The notes under the pieces are model-generated. The model did no database searches, had not been told where the DNA came from, and saw nothing but the letters and a program-made list of their open reading frames with translations. Positions 43,801 to 54,238 of a stretch of 64,000 bases of DNA are shown piece after piece; position 1 is the first letter of the stretch; each line of letters opens with the position of its first letter. The stretch is from Calonectria ilicicola (taxonomy: Eukaryota; Ascomycota; Sordariomycetes; Hypocreales; Nectriaceae). The position numbers were made by a program, and so were the translations under genes. The stretch covers positions 5,208,001 to 5,272,000 of the forward strand of contig CP085830.1 of NCBI GenBank assembly GCA_020809705.1. The letters are read 5' to 3'.

Positions 43801-46049
43801 TTATAGAATTTTCTATTACACAGGCATTTAGGGCTCTTAAAAGGGGCTATTTGCTATATCTTTAAAAGGTCTCCTAGTATAATATAAATATCTATACATT
43901 TAGAATATAGTTAGCTTAAGATAACTCTTAGGAAAACATTTCTATAGCTCTTAAGTAAGTTAATTGCTTATTTTTTAACTTTTTTTTATAAGTTAGTTCA
44001 ATTAATTCTATACTTAAGAAGGAGTAAACTAAATACTAATTACTTAAAGGAAATTATAAATAATAAGTGTTTCTTTAATTTTAGAAATATTATAAATATT
44101 ACTTTAAGCTTAAATTGAACTTTAAGTTATATACTAAACTTTAGGTTCTTAATTTATATAATTAATATCTTTTAAGTAATTTATATAATATAATCTTATC
44201 TTATTAATTATATTATTTTCTTTTAATATAAATTTTACTTTAAAAGCTTTAATAAGCTTATAAGTAATATAATTTTTATATTATTTAATAATCTTATTAA
44301 TAATTTTTTAATAATAAACTTCCTTAATAATCTTAATAATCTAAATATATAAAGCTAACTCCTTTTAAACTTACTCTTTAAAAATAATAAACTTAAAATC
44401 AGCCATTTTAAGCTCTATTCCTAATCTTATAATAATATCTATATCTTACAATACACCTATTTATCCCTTTTCCTTCTATTTATCCCTCATCTTTTTCTCC
44501 ATTTTATCAAAGAACATTAAATTAAAAGCAATATTCAAATTATCTACTATATTTTCTTTATTAAGGTCAATACATTCCCAGAGCCCTAGGCTCTATACAT
44601 AATCTCTTAATATAAAGATCCATTCAATCTATTACTTTAATAAGTAGAGTTTAATAGTAGTTAGAAGTCTTTAAGCACTTATAATACCAATATTAACAAT
44701 CATTTTAAGCATACAATAGCAATAACTACTATATCTAATACTAGGAAATAGCAAAAAGGAGCGTTGTTTGGTCTATTCAACTGAATATAAGATGTAATAG
44801 TGGAAGTTATTAGCTTATATAGCCACCCAGGCTCATAACTATCATACTTTGGTCATTAGGTCATAATGAGAGATTAAAAGAGCCTTAATTCCTATGAAAT
44901 AAAGAGCAGTCAACTATGTGTTTTATAGCTAGGTCCAGCCCCAATTGGCTGTGGGGCTGCGACAACGCATTGAGGCCGTGAGGCCATCGAGGCCAGCCAC
45001 AACTAGTCTCCACATGAGAATATTCAAGTTAGAAGCCTGGTGAATAATACAAGAAAGGTTAAACTTACTTGAAAAAAGGGCCATTGATTTAGAGTTGATG
45101 ACCGGGGCATCCGCATTTTGCTCATAGGAGAGAAGATCGTCTTTCCATTTGGCAGGGATAGATCCTGGGTTGATGACTGAGGGGCAAGACATAATTTGAC
45201 CGGTAATTGGTGGGGACAGTCCTTCATCTCTTGCAATTTGGGTTATGACGGCCGTGAAGGTCGATCCACAGGAGAAACCTCCCACAATAAATCCCTTTTG
45301 GAGATCCAGACCCAACGATTGATAATTCGCAGCTACCTGATCAATCATGTCAGCAATATTATTCTTGGCAGACAAAACGCGCCAGCATTTTCCCTTTATT
45401 TTCGTTTCTTCTCTGGGAAATGGAAAACGTGGAGAACTCTTACCCATTTCACAGAGTCATGTGCATCCTGTAACCCGGTCGGGAAGGGGTGTTCGGGAGC
45501 CAAGCGGTAGTCCACGTTTAGAACGCCCACTTGGAGGCTATCTGCAAGTGTTCGGCATGACACTTGTGTGTCTGGTTAGTTCAAGATCACATGAACAAGG
45601 AAAGAAGCGGCACACCTTCTTCATTTTCCAAGCTTCCTAGGGCATATCCACCACCATGAAAACTATGAAAATGGGCCGCGTTAAAACGTAAGCCCATTGA
45701 TAATTTGAAGCAAGCATTACTTACAGTACGATGGCGGGAATGGCTTCTTTGACGTCCTTGGGTTTATATAATCGGACTGTGATCCCGCTGCCATCTCGTG
45801 TCGGCATTTTTAAATCCTTTACCTCAAGAGTCTCTCGTGGCATGGGTGTTTTGGCATTTACGGCCGCTTTGGTTTTATCCATGCTTGATCGCATCAGCTC
45901 CAAAGACCCACCTAGTGCAGGAGGCGGAGGGGCGTTGGCCACGAACTTGGACAAGCATCAGTATGCTGCTTGAGAAGAAGATTTAGAGGTGAACATACAT
46001 CTAGCCATTCTTGAGCTGGCGTGCCCAAATCAGCGTATTTTGAAGTCAT
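37885..46049 (-). CDS. HSL-type alpha/beta hydrolase, last intron occupied by a Copia element
   Basis: Exons 46049-45999, 45945-45725, 45662-45616, 45562-45444, 45363-45069 and 38168-37885 join in frame to 338 aa. Introns 1-4 are 53, 62, 53 and 80 bp. The fifth (45068-38169) is 6,900 bp because it contains the retrotransposon; without the element and one 5-bp duplicate it is 55 bp, with a GTAAGT donor, a CTAAC branch site and a CAG acceptor. Oxyanion motif HGGG (93-96), nucleophile GFSCG (Ser177), Asp279 (GLDPLRDEG) and His309 (GLPHVFW) make a complete triad of the hormone-sensitive-lipase family. It may open a lactone made by a Baeyer-Villiger enzyme. Coding capacity is intact, but normal splicing is doubtful because fungal introns are short. 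Confidence 0.85.
38170..38174. repeat. Target-site duplication, left copy (TGAGA)
   Basis: Five bases directly outside the left LTR, matching 45015-45019. It supplies the last bases of the intron before the final hydrolase exon, including the A of the acceptor. Confidence 0.9.
38175..38349 (-). repeat. 3' LTR (left copy), 175 bp
   Basis: Aligns without gaps to 44840-45014 with six differences, all transitions. GC content is close to normal, unlike the element interior. Confidence 0.93.
38350..38362 (-). other. Possible polypurine tract of the element
   Basis: On the minus strand AGAATAGAGGGTA abuts the 3' LTR, the expected position of the plus-strand primer site. Confidence 0.45.
40340..40570 (-). 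pseudogene. Copia reverse-transcriptase remnant
   Basis: On the minus strand, codons from 40566 read FFINNILVLYYRN, which aligns with the Copia active-site box (Tyr/Phe-Val-Asp-Asp followed by ILVLYHRN). Both catalytic aspartates are now Asn and Val is Ile, as G-to-A changes would give. Further on the same frame reads NVQWFLGV, the conserved WFLG block, then a stop codon, then YLSYNLYIKKIATKF. The order and spacing identify Ty1/Copia rather than Gypsy; the enzyme is dead. Confidence 0.85.
44823..44839 (-). other. Possible primer-binding site
   Basis: On the minus strand the bases next to the 5' LTR read GTTATGAGCCTGGGTGG. This resembles the primer site of Copia-type elements that use an internal part of initiator tRNA-Met. 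The tRNA match was not tested. Confidence 0.45.
44840..45014 (-). repeat. 5' LTR (right copy), 175 bp
   Basis: Same length as the left copy. It differs from the left copy by six transitions in either direction, so both copies have taken a few RIP-like hits. It points in the same direction as the hydrolase gene, so LTR-driven transcription would read through the element toward the last exon. Confidence 0.93.
45015..45019. repeat. Target-site duplication, right copy (TGAGA)
   Basis: Matches 38170-38174; five bases is usual for LTR elements. Confidence 0.9.
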
Positions 46050-47130
46050 GACTGTGAAGGCGAGATTCCTCAATTAGAGAAAGATGATGAAAAGTTTCAA
46101 TATTGAACTCAAGTGCTTTCGAACTCTTTTTCTTATTATCCTACTTTCACAGACGAAAAGGAATGGAGCTTTAAACAATAAAAAAAGACACCATTAAATG
46201 TCAAACCATGCTTTGTATCTCCAACCGTTTCTCCCCATGCCTCGGGAATGCACGATACCGCTCTGCCATCAAGTCTAGATCTAGATTGAATCCAGAGAAG
46301 ACCCAAACTACGGAGTATCCACCTGCCGTGGCTCATAAACTCTATTCGTATTGATGTGTGAGGTTAATCAGTTCAATCAATCATTAGTCAGACACCACAA
46401 GTTCCGCGGCCCGCGGGGTCTAACCGCTTTTGCTTAATCAAAAGAACAGCGCGGTTTCATAAAATATTCCTGATTAACGCTGTTAATTTCAGAAATATAC
46501 ATATGTAATAAACGAATTTCAAATATTCGTGCTTTTTGTATTATAATTCAGTTTTCTTTTAGAGCTTGGCTTTCTAGTGGTGCATATGGAAATTTGGCGA
46601 TGTCCTCACGGTGAACCCTCCGAAGCAGGACCAGCTGCATTGTGATTTAGTCGTCAGGAATTAACCTACGCTAGATCCACCAGACTCCAGTTGTACACTG
46701 TAGATCTAGTCAACTACGTAAGAGGTCTAAGGCATTAGATTCAGCCGAGACCCCGCTGGAGATATCCGCTTGTATCACTGCCCATGTCTCCTTGGAACGC
46801 TGCAATGTAAAACAAAACATGACCTATGAGTAGATGTCTTGGACATTTGTAGTGGTCTCAGATGCGTTCCTTTTCGCTGAGCAGGGGTATGAGCCGTTTT
46901 GAGATTGAGATTGATCTGGGCAGCAAGGCTTTTGGCTCGCATTTCCTATCTTTGCTTTTCCCTCTCACTAATACTATGTACAGACAGCAAGGTTTCCCAT
47001 ATTATAGATCTTGATCAGTCGTGTTACCTATATCTCACGTATAGATTGCATATGTCCTACATATAGTGCTTCAAGCCAAGATCGCCATTGCCCAGCGCCT
47101 CCTCTCCCTAAGTATAAAAGACCCTCAGAC
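46050..47130. other. Intergenic: promoter of the HSL-type hydrolase
   Basis: About 1.1 kb between the hydrolase start and the end of the second P450, both on the minus strand. Contains the double CCGCGG site; no gene seen. Confidence 0.5.
46404..46416. promoter_or_regulatory. Double CCGCGG site upstream of the HSL-type hydrolase
   Basis: Two CCGCGG palindromes at 46404-46409 and 46411-46416, separated by one base, about 355 bases before the hydrolase ATG. Everted CCG/CGG pairs are a known binding geometry for Zn2Cys6 factors (the yeast PDRE is TCCGCGGA). Confidence 0.5.
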
Positions 47131-48763
47131 CTAGTTCTCTTTTGAGATGCGGTGGACATTCTTCTTGACACGAACAAAGAAGTCCCTCTGTTTAACAAAG
47201 CTATAGTTCAAGGAGGATAATCGTTCACCAGGTACCTCGAGGTCAAAGTCGAAATCTCTGACAATCCGGGGGACAAGCTTGCACGTTTCCAAATGAGCAA
47301 TGTGTCTTCCGATACACGTCCTCGAACCCATACCGAACTAGATAAAATTAGTCATCAATCCGTCAAAGTTTGGGGAAACTAATTACTGGTATCCAGTTTG
47401 CCTCCATCTTTTTCAAGGTATCAGCATCGGCATTTAGCCATCTTTCAGGTCGAAACTGTCGAGCATCATTTCCGAAGATACTCTTGTCGTAATGCACCAC
47501 CCAAGTATTGACTCCCACCGATGATCCAGCTGGAAAATATTGACCCGCAACTATAGCTCCACCCTCTGGTACAGTCCTAAAGAGGGGAAATCCAGTGGCT
47601 GGGTGCAGTCGCATGGCTTCCTTCAACACGGCTTGCAGATATGGCATTTCCTGTGCCTCTTTAAAAGTAATTCGTGTCTTTGAGATTTTTCCTTGTTCCT
47701 CAAAAGACCAGATTTCTTCTCTCAGCTTTTTGAGAGTTTGCGGGTGCTTCCAAAGATTGAAAAGAATGCTAGATAGTGAGATTGAAGTTGTATCGCTCCC
47801 AGCAAAAATATTGCTCGCGGGTGTCATGAATACATGCTTAATAGGAACCTTGTCAGGATTCGCCTCATGTGCATCCAGCAGCTTATCCAGAAAGTCTTTC
47901 GGCATTCCCTTCGTTTCATTCTTCTTAAGTGTCTTGATTCGCTCCTCCCTTCTGGATTTGATTTTATCCTGAACGGTTTTGATGAAGTAGTTTCTGCCTG
48001 CCGCTCCGCTGCCCGGGATACGTTCTGCGATATAGTATGCCAAAGGATGAAATTCCCAATAAGTTCCTGTCAACGATGAAAACAATATGGTGTTGTCGAG
48101 GGATTCCATTGACTTTTCAATATCGATACCTTCGTCTAGAAAGCCGAATCGTTTGGAAAACGTGATGTTACCAATCACATCAAAGGCATAGCATTGGAGC
48201 CAGTGACCCAGATTGACAGTTTCGCCAGTTCCTGCAAAGTTTTGCAGTCTCTCGGAAAGAATGTCGTTGCACTCGTCGGCATACTTTTCGTAGGACAATA
48301 GGGACGTCATACTGTACAAGTGCTGGGAGCTCTTTCTGGCGTGAGCATGGCGCTTCTTGTCTTGCTCCGCGATAATAGTTGTCCTTTCAGGATCAGGATG
48401 TCCGAGCCCGCGATAGAAATTACTCTTGGTGAATTTCGTGGCTATTCCATAGGCCACTGGATCGGCAACTTTGATCGAATACATGTTGGGTGCGATACGG
48501 ACAATCGGTCCATATTTATCGTGCAAGTCGATATTTTCGTAGTGAAATTGACCTTTTATGATGCGTCTGAAGAACCATAGTCGTGTGAATCGAGTTATTA
48601 ATGGCCCAGGTAACGATCGAAGTGGGTCGAAAAGCTGCCCGAAAATCTCATAGGCCAAATAAAGAACAATGAGAGAGGCAGCAACGTAACAGAGCATTTC
48701 GAAATTCATGTTGACAGGGCTCAGAGAGATGCCCTTTTCCAAGATAATTGACCTCAGTGACAT
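47131..48763 (-). CDS. Cytochrome P450, second copy (pisatin-demethylase-like type)
   Basis: Exons 48763-47387 and 47337-47131 joined by a 49-bp intron (47386-47338) placed just before the heme loop; 527 aa. An N-terminal helix (LCYVAASLIVLYLAYEIF) is followed by LPGPLITRFTRLW. I-helix FAGSDTTSIS, K-helix KEAMR, PERW motif (FRPERWLN) and heme loop FGMGSRTCIG with Cys467. It is unlike the first P450 in intron number and sequence, so it is not a recent duplicate. It probably carries out a separate oxidation of the same or a related substrate. Divergently transcribed from the alpha/beta hydrolase at 49778. Confidence 0.93.
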
Positions 48764-49777
48764 TATGATCGACTGTCTCTCACACGTATATGCCTTTGCC
48801 TATCATATAGGTGAATAGGTAAGTGATGTGAACCGCAATTTCTTGTCGACAAGGAAAGCTTTACCTGATATTTAATGATGTGTCGGTTTTTTTCCTTAAC
48901 AATCGGCTTGTTATGGAATCAGACACAAACGTGACAAATATGAACAACAAAGAGCTTGACACGAAGCGTAATGCGGAGGGGAGCGGAGTCCTTAGATATA
49001 GAGCCTCAGTGGCCTTGGAATATTACAGTAGCAGTCCAAGTGAGAGATGAAATCATTCAATATCCCAAGTAGTCCCTAGCAACTAATGCTACAAATTAGG
49101 CATTATACAGTGCGGAATGAGTTGGGTATTATATACACTTATACCGTTGCTAACCCAGGAGTACCCTTAAGCGGCAGCACACACAGTATGAACCAAATTG
49201 TAGATCGCGATCTTTTCTGTTTTCTCCTGCATAATGAATTCATAATGATTGGCTCATTTTGGGTATTCAGAAATTTGCACCGCGGTCTGTTTAGGATCAT
49301 TCAGTATGGACATGCTCGCGTGACCCTGATTGAACCGAATCTTTGACGTCAAGAAGCTGGATTCTAAACTAAACTAGGTGGCAAGCCGCGGTATGATGTG
49401 CTGACCAGAAAATCCCACACTAAACCGGATTTGGTTGCATAGACTTGCTCCCGCGGTAAATTGTCAGTGAAGGTATGGATGGGCGAGAACAGTGGGGCCG
49501 AGGAGCGCTGTCTCCTCCAACTCCAAATAGAACACCTTCAACCTTGCAAATATTACCCTGGCTACAAGACTGAGCCACCTCGGCTCAAGAGTTGGGATAT
49601 CTTCTAATTAGCTAAATCGAATCTACAACCTTGACTGAGACAATTTCCGTTGCAACTTACAAGGTTTTCTTGCTTGTTACCTCATTACCGAAACTGATCA
49701 AATCACTTCAGCTGTAACCAAAGCCAACACTCCGTGGCCATTTTCAGCATTGCATTCTTCTCTCTCTGTTACGCATA
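48764..49777. other. Divergent promoter: second P450 (minus) / alpha/beta hydrolase (plus)
   Basis: About 1 kb with three CCGCGG sites clustered between 49280 and 49456. Short frames inside are unsupported. Confidence 0.55.
49280..49456. promoter_or_regulatory. Three CCGCGG sites in a divergent promoter
   Basis: Palindromes at 49280-49285, 49386-49391 and 49451-49456. All three are followed by T (CCGCGGT) and two by TA. They lie 320-500 bases from the start at 49778 and 520-690 from the P450 start. Confidence 0.55.
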
Positions 49778-50695
49778 ATGGCCACTCAAAAGCTGACTCA
49801 CGACGAGAAACTAGTCTCTCCAGAGAATTCGGCTCCTACCAGTGTGGTGGAATCCTCTATTAATACCAAGGACGGTGTCCAGATCGAATATCGCCTGGAG
49901 GAATGTGAAGATCCAGAAGCACCTCTAATCCTTCTGTCTAATTGCGTTCTTGTCGACTACGGGATTTGGGATTACTTCGTCAAAGAGCTGATCTCCCAGT
50001 CTGGTAGCAGGAACTATCGGATCCTTCGCTATAATACTCGGGGACGCCATAGCGTACCAAATGATATAAATATCACCCTCGATCTACTAGCAAGCGATAT
50101 TGTCGCTCTTCTCGATGCGGTTGGTGTGAAACAGGCTGCTGCCGTTATTGGTGTCTCTCTTGGAGGTGTCACGACTTTGAATGCATCTATTATGTATCCC
50201 AACCGTATCGCCAAGTTTATTGTTTGTGATACTAGTTCCATTTCACCACCTCAACATGGGGAGCTTTGGGATGAAAGAGTTCAAGTGTGTGAAATGGAGG
50301 GAACTAAAGATGGGAGCGGACAGGCAATAGTTGGCGAATATCTAGCGGATGCTACGGTTAGTCGATGGTTTACGCCAGCCATGTTCGATGAGGGTCTAAA
50401 ACAAAAAGAGGCTGAGAGAGTGAAGGAAATGGTGAAGAATAACAGTCTTGCGGGTTTTAGGGCCAGTATTAAAGCTCTGTACGAATACGACCTGAGGGAA
50501 AAGATGGCAGAGGCCACAGTGCCTGGGCTATTTGTCGTGGGGGACCATGATGGTGTACTACCTCAAAGAATGAAGGAAATGACCAGAGAGATGAAAGGTG
50601 GTAGGAATCTTGACATAGTTAAGGACTCAGGACACCTACCGATGGTTGAGCAACCGAAGAGCTTCACTCGTATTGTTCTTAACTATCTTGGTTGA
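49778..50695 (+). CDS. Alpha/beta hydrolase, 3-oxoadipate enol-lactonase-like
   Basis: A single-exon 305-aa protein, MATQKLTHDE onward. Motifs: strand and turn before the active site (PLILLSNCVLVDYGIWD), nucleophile elbow GVSLGG (Ser127), an acid in VVGDHDGVL (Asp256 or Asp258) and catalytic His286 in SGHLPMVEQP. The order and length fit the PcaD/enol-lactonase branch of alpha/beta hydrolases. Together with the adjacent carboxymuconolactone-decarboxylase-like gene it echoes the lactone steps of the beta-ketoadipate route, but here the substrate may be a Baeyer-Villiger lactone. The promoter holds three CCGCGG sites. Confidence 0.9.
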   Translation: MATQKLTHDEKLVSPENSAPTSVVESSINTKDGVQIEYRLEECEDPEAPLILLSNCVLVDYGIWDYFVKELISQSGSRNYRILRYNTRGRHSVPNDINITLDLLASDIVALLDAVGVKQAAAVIGVSLGGVTTLNASIMYPNRIAKFIVCDTSSISPPQHGELWDERVQVCEMEGTKDGSGQAIVGEYLADATVSRWFTPAMFDEGLKQKEAERVKEMVKNNSLAGFRASIKALYEYDLREKMAEATVPGLFVVGDHDGVLPQRMKEMTREMKGGRNLDIVKDSGHLPMVEQPKSFTRIVLNYLG

Positions 50696-51351
50696 AGTTA
50701 AATCAACTACCAACAACAATAGCCAAAGGTTACAGTTTTGTTACATAGAGGATTGTAGAATTCAAGGAGATGAATATCATTTTCTAAACCCTGAGACTCA
50801 CCATCACCTGTCAACCTACCAGGAGGCACAAATAGTTATAGACTTGATCAACACGATGAAACTGCATCAGATTTACTAGTACTGACAAATACCCAAGTTG
50901 GTACCGCTCTGGTCTTTTCTGTAAATATTCGACAAAGAACGGGTGAAAGTTTAATCGTCAAGCTACAAGATCTCCAATCTTAATTTTCGTTTAGTGCTAG
51001 CCGATTAGCCTTGCTTCTTCGAATTCATACGCCCTGCAGAACAAATATTCAAGTGTTTTTTGTTTTTTTTTGCATATATTTAAATGGACTTGCAAGTTTA
51101 TTGTATCTCGCTATTTAGAGTGGACCTCCTCACTTGTTGGCATCGTAATCTTGACCTTCCGTCCATACCACCCACAGCAGATCTTGTTCTATTTATGCCA
51201 TCGTATCACTGTCTGTCCTTGCTTTGTGAATTTTCTTTCCATGATACAAATCGAACAATAATTCCCCATCTTATTTATAGCTTTGGAAAACAAAGTGTCC
51301 ATGTGAATATAGCCACTCATCAACCAATTGTCTACATTTGGGTCCGTCATT
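50696..51351. other. Intergenic between convergent genes
   Basis: 3' flanks of the enol-lactonase-like gene and the carboxymuconolactone-decarboxylase-like gene; a T-run near 51057-51071. No gene supported. Confidence 0.5.
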
Positions 51352-51854
51352 TTACAATGACTTCGGCTTATATTCGCCATTTTCAATCATCTCTTTTATA
51401 GTTTTCTCTGTGATTTTCGTAGCTTCGATTCCCGCAGGTGCTCCGCAGTAAATGGTCGCTTGGAGTACTACCTCACTAATCTCCGATGGAGTTAGCCCGT
51501 TGTTTATGGCACCGCGAGTGTGAACGGCCAACTCCGGCCAAGCTTTCAAAGCAATCAACATGCCCAGATCTACAAAAATCGTTAGTAACTTGTGGTTTTA
51601 TCTTCTCCAAACCGTTAAATAGACAAGACCAACTTACTCAGCAGGCTTCTTTGCTTCCTTTCCAAACCTGGCCTCGTCCAGATGTGGCCCCAGCACCACT
51701 CTGTTACCAGCTCTTGGCCGGGACGTGCAAATGCACTGGAGCCATTTGCCAAGGACCTTTCCACGTAGGCATCCCCAACAACGGCTCTACGAACCTGGAG
51801 GCCTTCGTTAAAGAGTGTTTTGTGGAGCCTGTCGATGTCCGAGTTGGTTGTCAT
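51352..51854 (-). CDS. Carboxymuconolactone-decarboxylase-like protein
   Basis: Exons 51854-51638 and 51569-51352 with a 68-bp intron; 144 aa. The family core is clear: a first helix [18 protein letters not shown], then [17 protein letters not shown], then [19 protein letters not shown], and the C-terminal [18 protein letters not shown]. The cysteine and flanking residues of the AhpD/CMD fold are recognisable (YCGAPAG). Members decarboxylate lactones or reduce peroxides. Next to a lactonase-like hydrolase, a lactone- or acid-processing role is plausible. Confidence 0.9.
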
Positions 51855-52376
51855 AGTGTCAGATAAAGAGGCCTCAAGAATTTCAAGAAATCAGCTTGAT
51901 GAAATTTCTACTGGTAATTCCATGGGAACGTTAGAAGTCTTATTACTAGTAATTCACGATTACACTGGATGAGACTTATGAGGGTGAAGCCGAGGAACAT
52001 GGGGAAAGATTGGTCCGCTGACGTCATTGGTGTCGATTAAATTAGCACCGGCTCTCCCGACCCTCGGAAACCATTCGTTTTATGCAAGATTGTGCTTGAA
52101 CTAGTTGGATGCACAACTTCTTGAACAACGCGAAACATTTTGGTGTGCCCGCAACTCCCGATTTGCAGTTAAAGAGATCCACTTGCCGCGGAACACGATC
52201 CTTTGCTCCAGCCACGCGCAGGCCATACCAATCTTGTACCATCGAGCCATGGCTCAGTTAGTCATTGATATTGTTACAGGGAAATATATAAACTGAATCA
52301 TAGGATGCGATGCTACACAGTATATTGAAGTGCATCCAATCAAATAATTTGCATCTTTGAACTTTCCAAACAAAAA
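51855..52376. other. Divergent promoter: CMD-like (minus) / second SDR (plus)
   Basis: About 520 bases with one CCGCGG (52186-52191). No gene seen. Confidence 0.5.
52186..52191. promoter_or_regulatory. CCGCGG site in a divergent promoter
   Basis: Context GCCGCGGAA, 186 bases before the second SDR start and 332 bases from the CMD-like start. Confidence 0.45.
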
Positions 52377-53488
52377 ATGGCAATTGTTGACATCACCTCG
52401 GCAGAATCTGTTGATTTCACGGGCAAAGTAGTCCTGGTCACTGGTGAGAATTGAGCGCGTAATTCCATGACACCAAATGCCGAGAAATTGCCCCCGGCTT
52501 ATCTGCAAATACTAATTTTAAATGTAACAGGAGGATCTTCTGGAATAGGTCTCAGCATGGTGCAGAAATTTACTGAGAAAGGAGCCAAAGTCATTATTGC
52601 CGATCTTAAGACCCCACCCAGCTCGCATGCCGAGCACGAATTTATTTCAGTCGACGTATTCAATTGGGCATCCCAAGTTAACATGTTTAATAAAGCTATA
52701 GAGAAGTTTGGAAAACTGGACGTCATTTGCGTCAATGCTGGTATCACGACAGCAACAGATCCCTTTGCGAACAAAGTTGACGACTCTGGAGATCTTGTTG
52801 AGCCGAATTGGTCTGTTATAAACCTCAATCTGATCGGATCATTATCGACAATTAAGCTCGGAATTTATCATTTAAAACAAACCGGGGGTGGCAGTATAAT
52901 TCTGACTACGTCCATGACAGGCAGGTTCACTGTATCCGAGACTCATCTCCTTCCAACTCACACTGGTGCTAGGATACGATGCTCATGGCAGCCCAACCTA
53001 CGCAGCTTCAAAACACGGCGTAAGTATCCATCAATTCCCATATCAAAGGCTTATTGCTTGATTCAACTACTACTCTCATTCGACGCAAAAACTAATAGCG
53101 ACAGATGTTGGGTGCTATGCGAGGGCTTCGAGACTACGTAGGAAAAGTAAACGTCACTCTAAATTCATTAGCACCGGGTTTTACCGAGACGAATTTGTTT
53201 CAGGCAAGTGGTGGAGCCTTCACCTTTTCGCAGGTGAAGCAAGCAGGAGCCGGTTACCAAGGGCCAGAAGCAGTTGCTCTGGCTGCACTCTACTTGGCAT
53301 CTCGGCCTGACCTGAATGGAAAGTCTCTGAGCATAGTGGGAGGGAAGTACCTCGAATTGGAGGATGACTTACGAACGGCGTTGCGAAAGGTTACTGCAGC
53401 CACTGGGAGCACTGGAAACGCAGAGCTGGCGGCTCGAGGGGGTCCGGCTTACCAAGCTATCGAGGAGGCTTGTCAAGTGCTTTTATAG
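52377..53488 (+). CDS. Short-chain dehydrogenase/reductase, second copy
   Basis: Exons 52377-52443, 52531-52920, 52973-53019 and 53105-53488; 295 aa. Motifs: TGGSSGIG (22-29), VNAG, and Tyr162-x3-Lys166 (YAASK). The C-terminal third (SLAPGFTETN, GPEAVALAALYLA) is typical of the family. Intron 2 (52921-52972) must use a GC donor (ACAG/GCAGGT) to bring YDAHGSPTYAASK into frame, and intron 1 splits the cofactor loop. It lies downstream of the CMD-like gene on the opposite strand with a shared promoter. It probably handles a second alcohol/ketone step. Confidence 0.88.
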
Positions 53489-54238
53489 ACTGGAGTTGTT
53501 ACTATACTTAGGCAATAGATGGCATACTAAGCTGCATAGTGTTGTATCTCATAACCATACTCATTTTACCCCGGCCCAAACAGGCCGTCTGCCCTTCTCA
53601 TTGCACAGCACGGTGATTTCCCCACTTGAGTGGCGATTGCGGATACACACCGCTGTTGGTGCTGTGTCTCTTTCGGCGAACAAATAAATTTAGGCCTGCT
53701 CTGTCTTGTGACAGCGGAGTTATGTGGCAGCCGCGGATAGGTCAAAAGGCGGTCTCAATTTTCCATTAGGGTATTGGACATGAGTCTCACGCTCATGGAC
53801 GCTGTGGAGCTTGTTTTCAGCCAAGACTATGGCTGTGTCAGCTAGCTAACATGACTAGCTAGACAGCCCTCGCGTCCCCACACCACCCTCCCTCAGATCA
53901 AGTAGCGAAAGCGTACGGAAATGGAAAATATGAAAAATCGGGTCTCCATGCATTAGATTGCCTTGAACCTGAGACTGCCATTCTGCCACATGTAGAATTT
54001 ATGCGCCTTGGGCCACAAACACGCTACTTTCCAGCACATGTCGATTATTTATTTTCCATATGGTATTACGCTTCAAGATATAATCTGTTCTTGCGAGAAC
54101 AGAGTTTAGTTCTTACACAAATCGGGGTAAGCTAGAAACCCCTCATCCAAGGTCATTCCATCACTCCTCTATTTTGGGCCACTCTTGGTCGATTACGTAT
54201 CCCTCCAAGCAATCCGTTGAGAAGTCGGCTCTTTTCTC
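53489..54238. other. Intergenic: promoter of the FAD fusion gene
   Basis: Contains one CCGCGG (53731-53736). No gene seen. Confidence 0.5.
53731..53736. promoter_or_regulatory. CCGCGG site upstream of the FAD fusion gene
   Basis: Context GCCGCGGAT, about 500 bases before the ATG at 54239. Confidence 0.4.

Larger units (their letters stand above)
38175..45014 (-). mobile_element. RIP-degraded Ty1/Copia LTR retrotransposon
   Basis: 6,840 bp bounded by two 175-bp direct repeats and a 5-bp target duplication. The interior is extremely AT-rich with no long open frame, as expected after heavy C-to-T/G-to-A mutation. On the minus strand the 5' LTR is the right one. It is followed by a primer-binding-like stretch, and a purine-rich tract precedes the 3' LTR. 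A reverse-transcriptase remnant of the Copia type is readable near 40.4-40.6 kb. The LTR starts TG on this strand, and its last CA has become TA, consistent with RIP. The interior (6,490 bp) is longer than many Copia elements, so a nested insertion or an extra segment is possible. Confidence 0.93.

Noticed and set aside
38350..44839. AT-rich block as a centromere, AT isochore or mitochondrial insertion
   Set aside because: It is bounded exactly by LTRs and a target duplication and carries a Copia reverse-transcriptase remnant, so a RIPed retrotransposon explains it.
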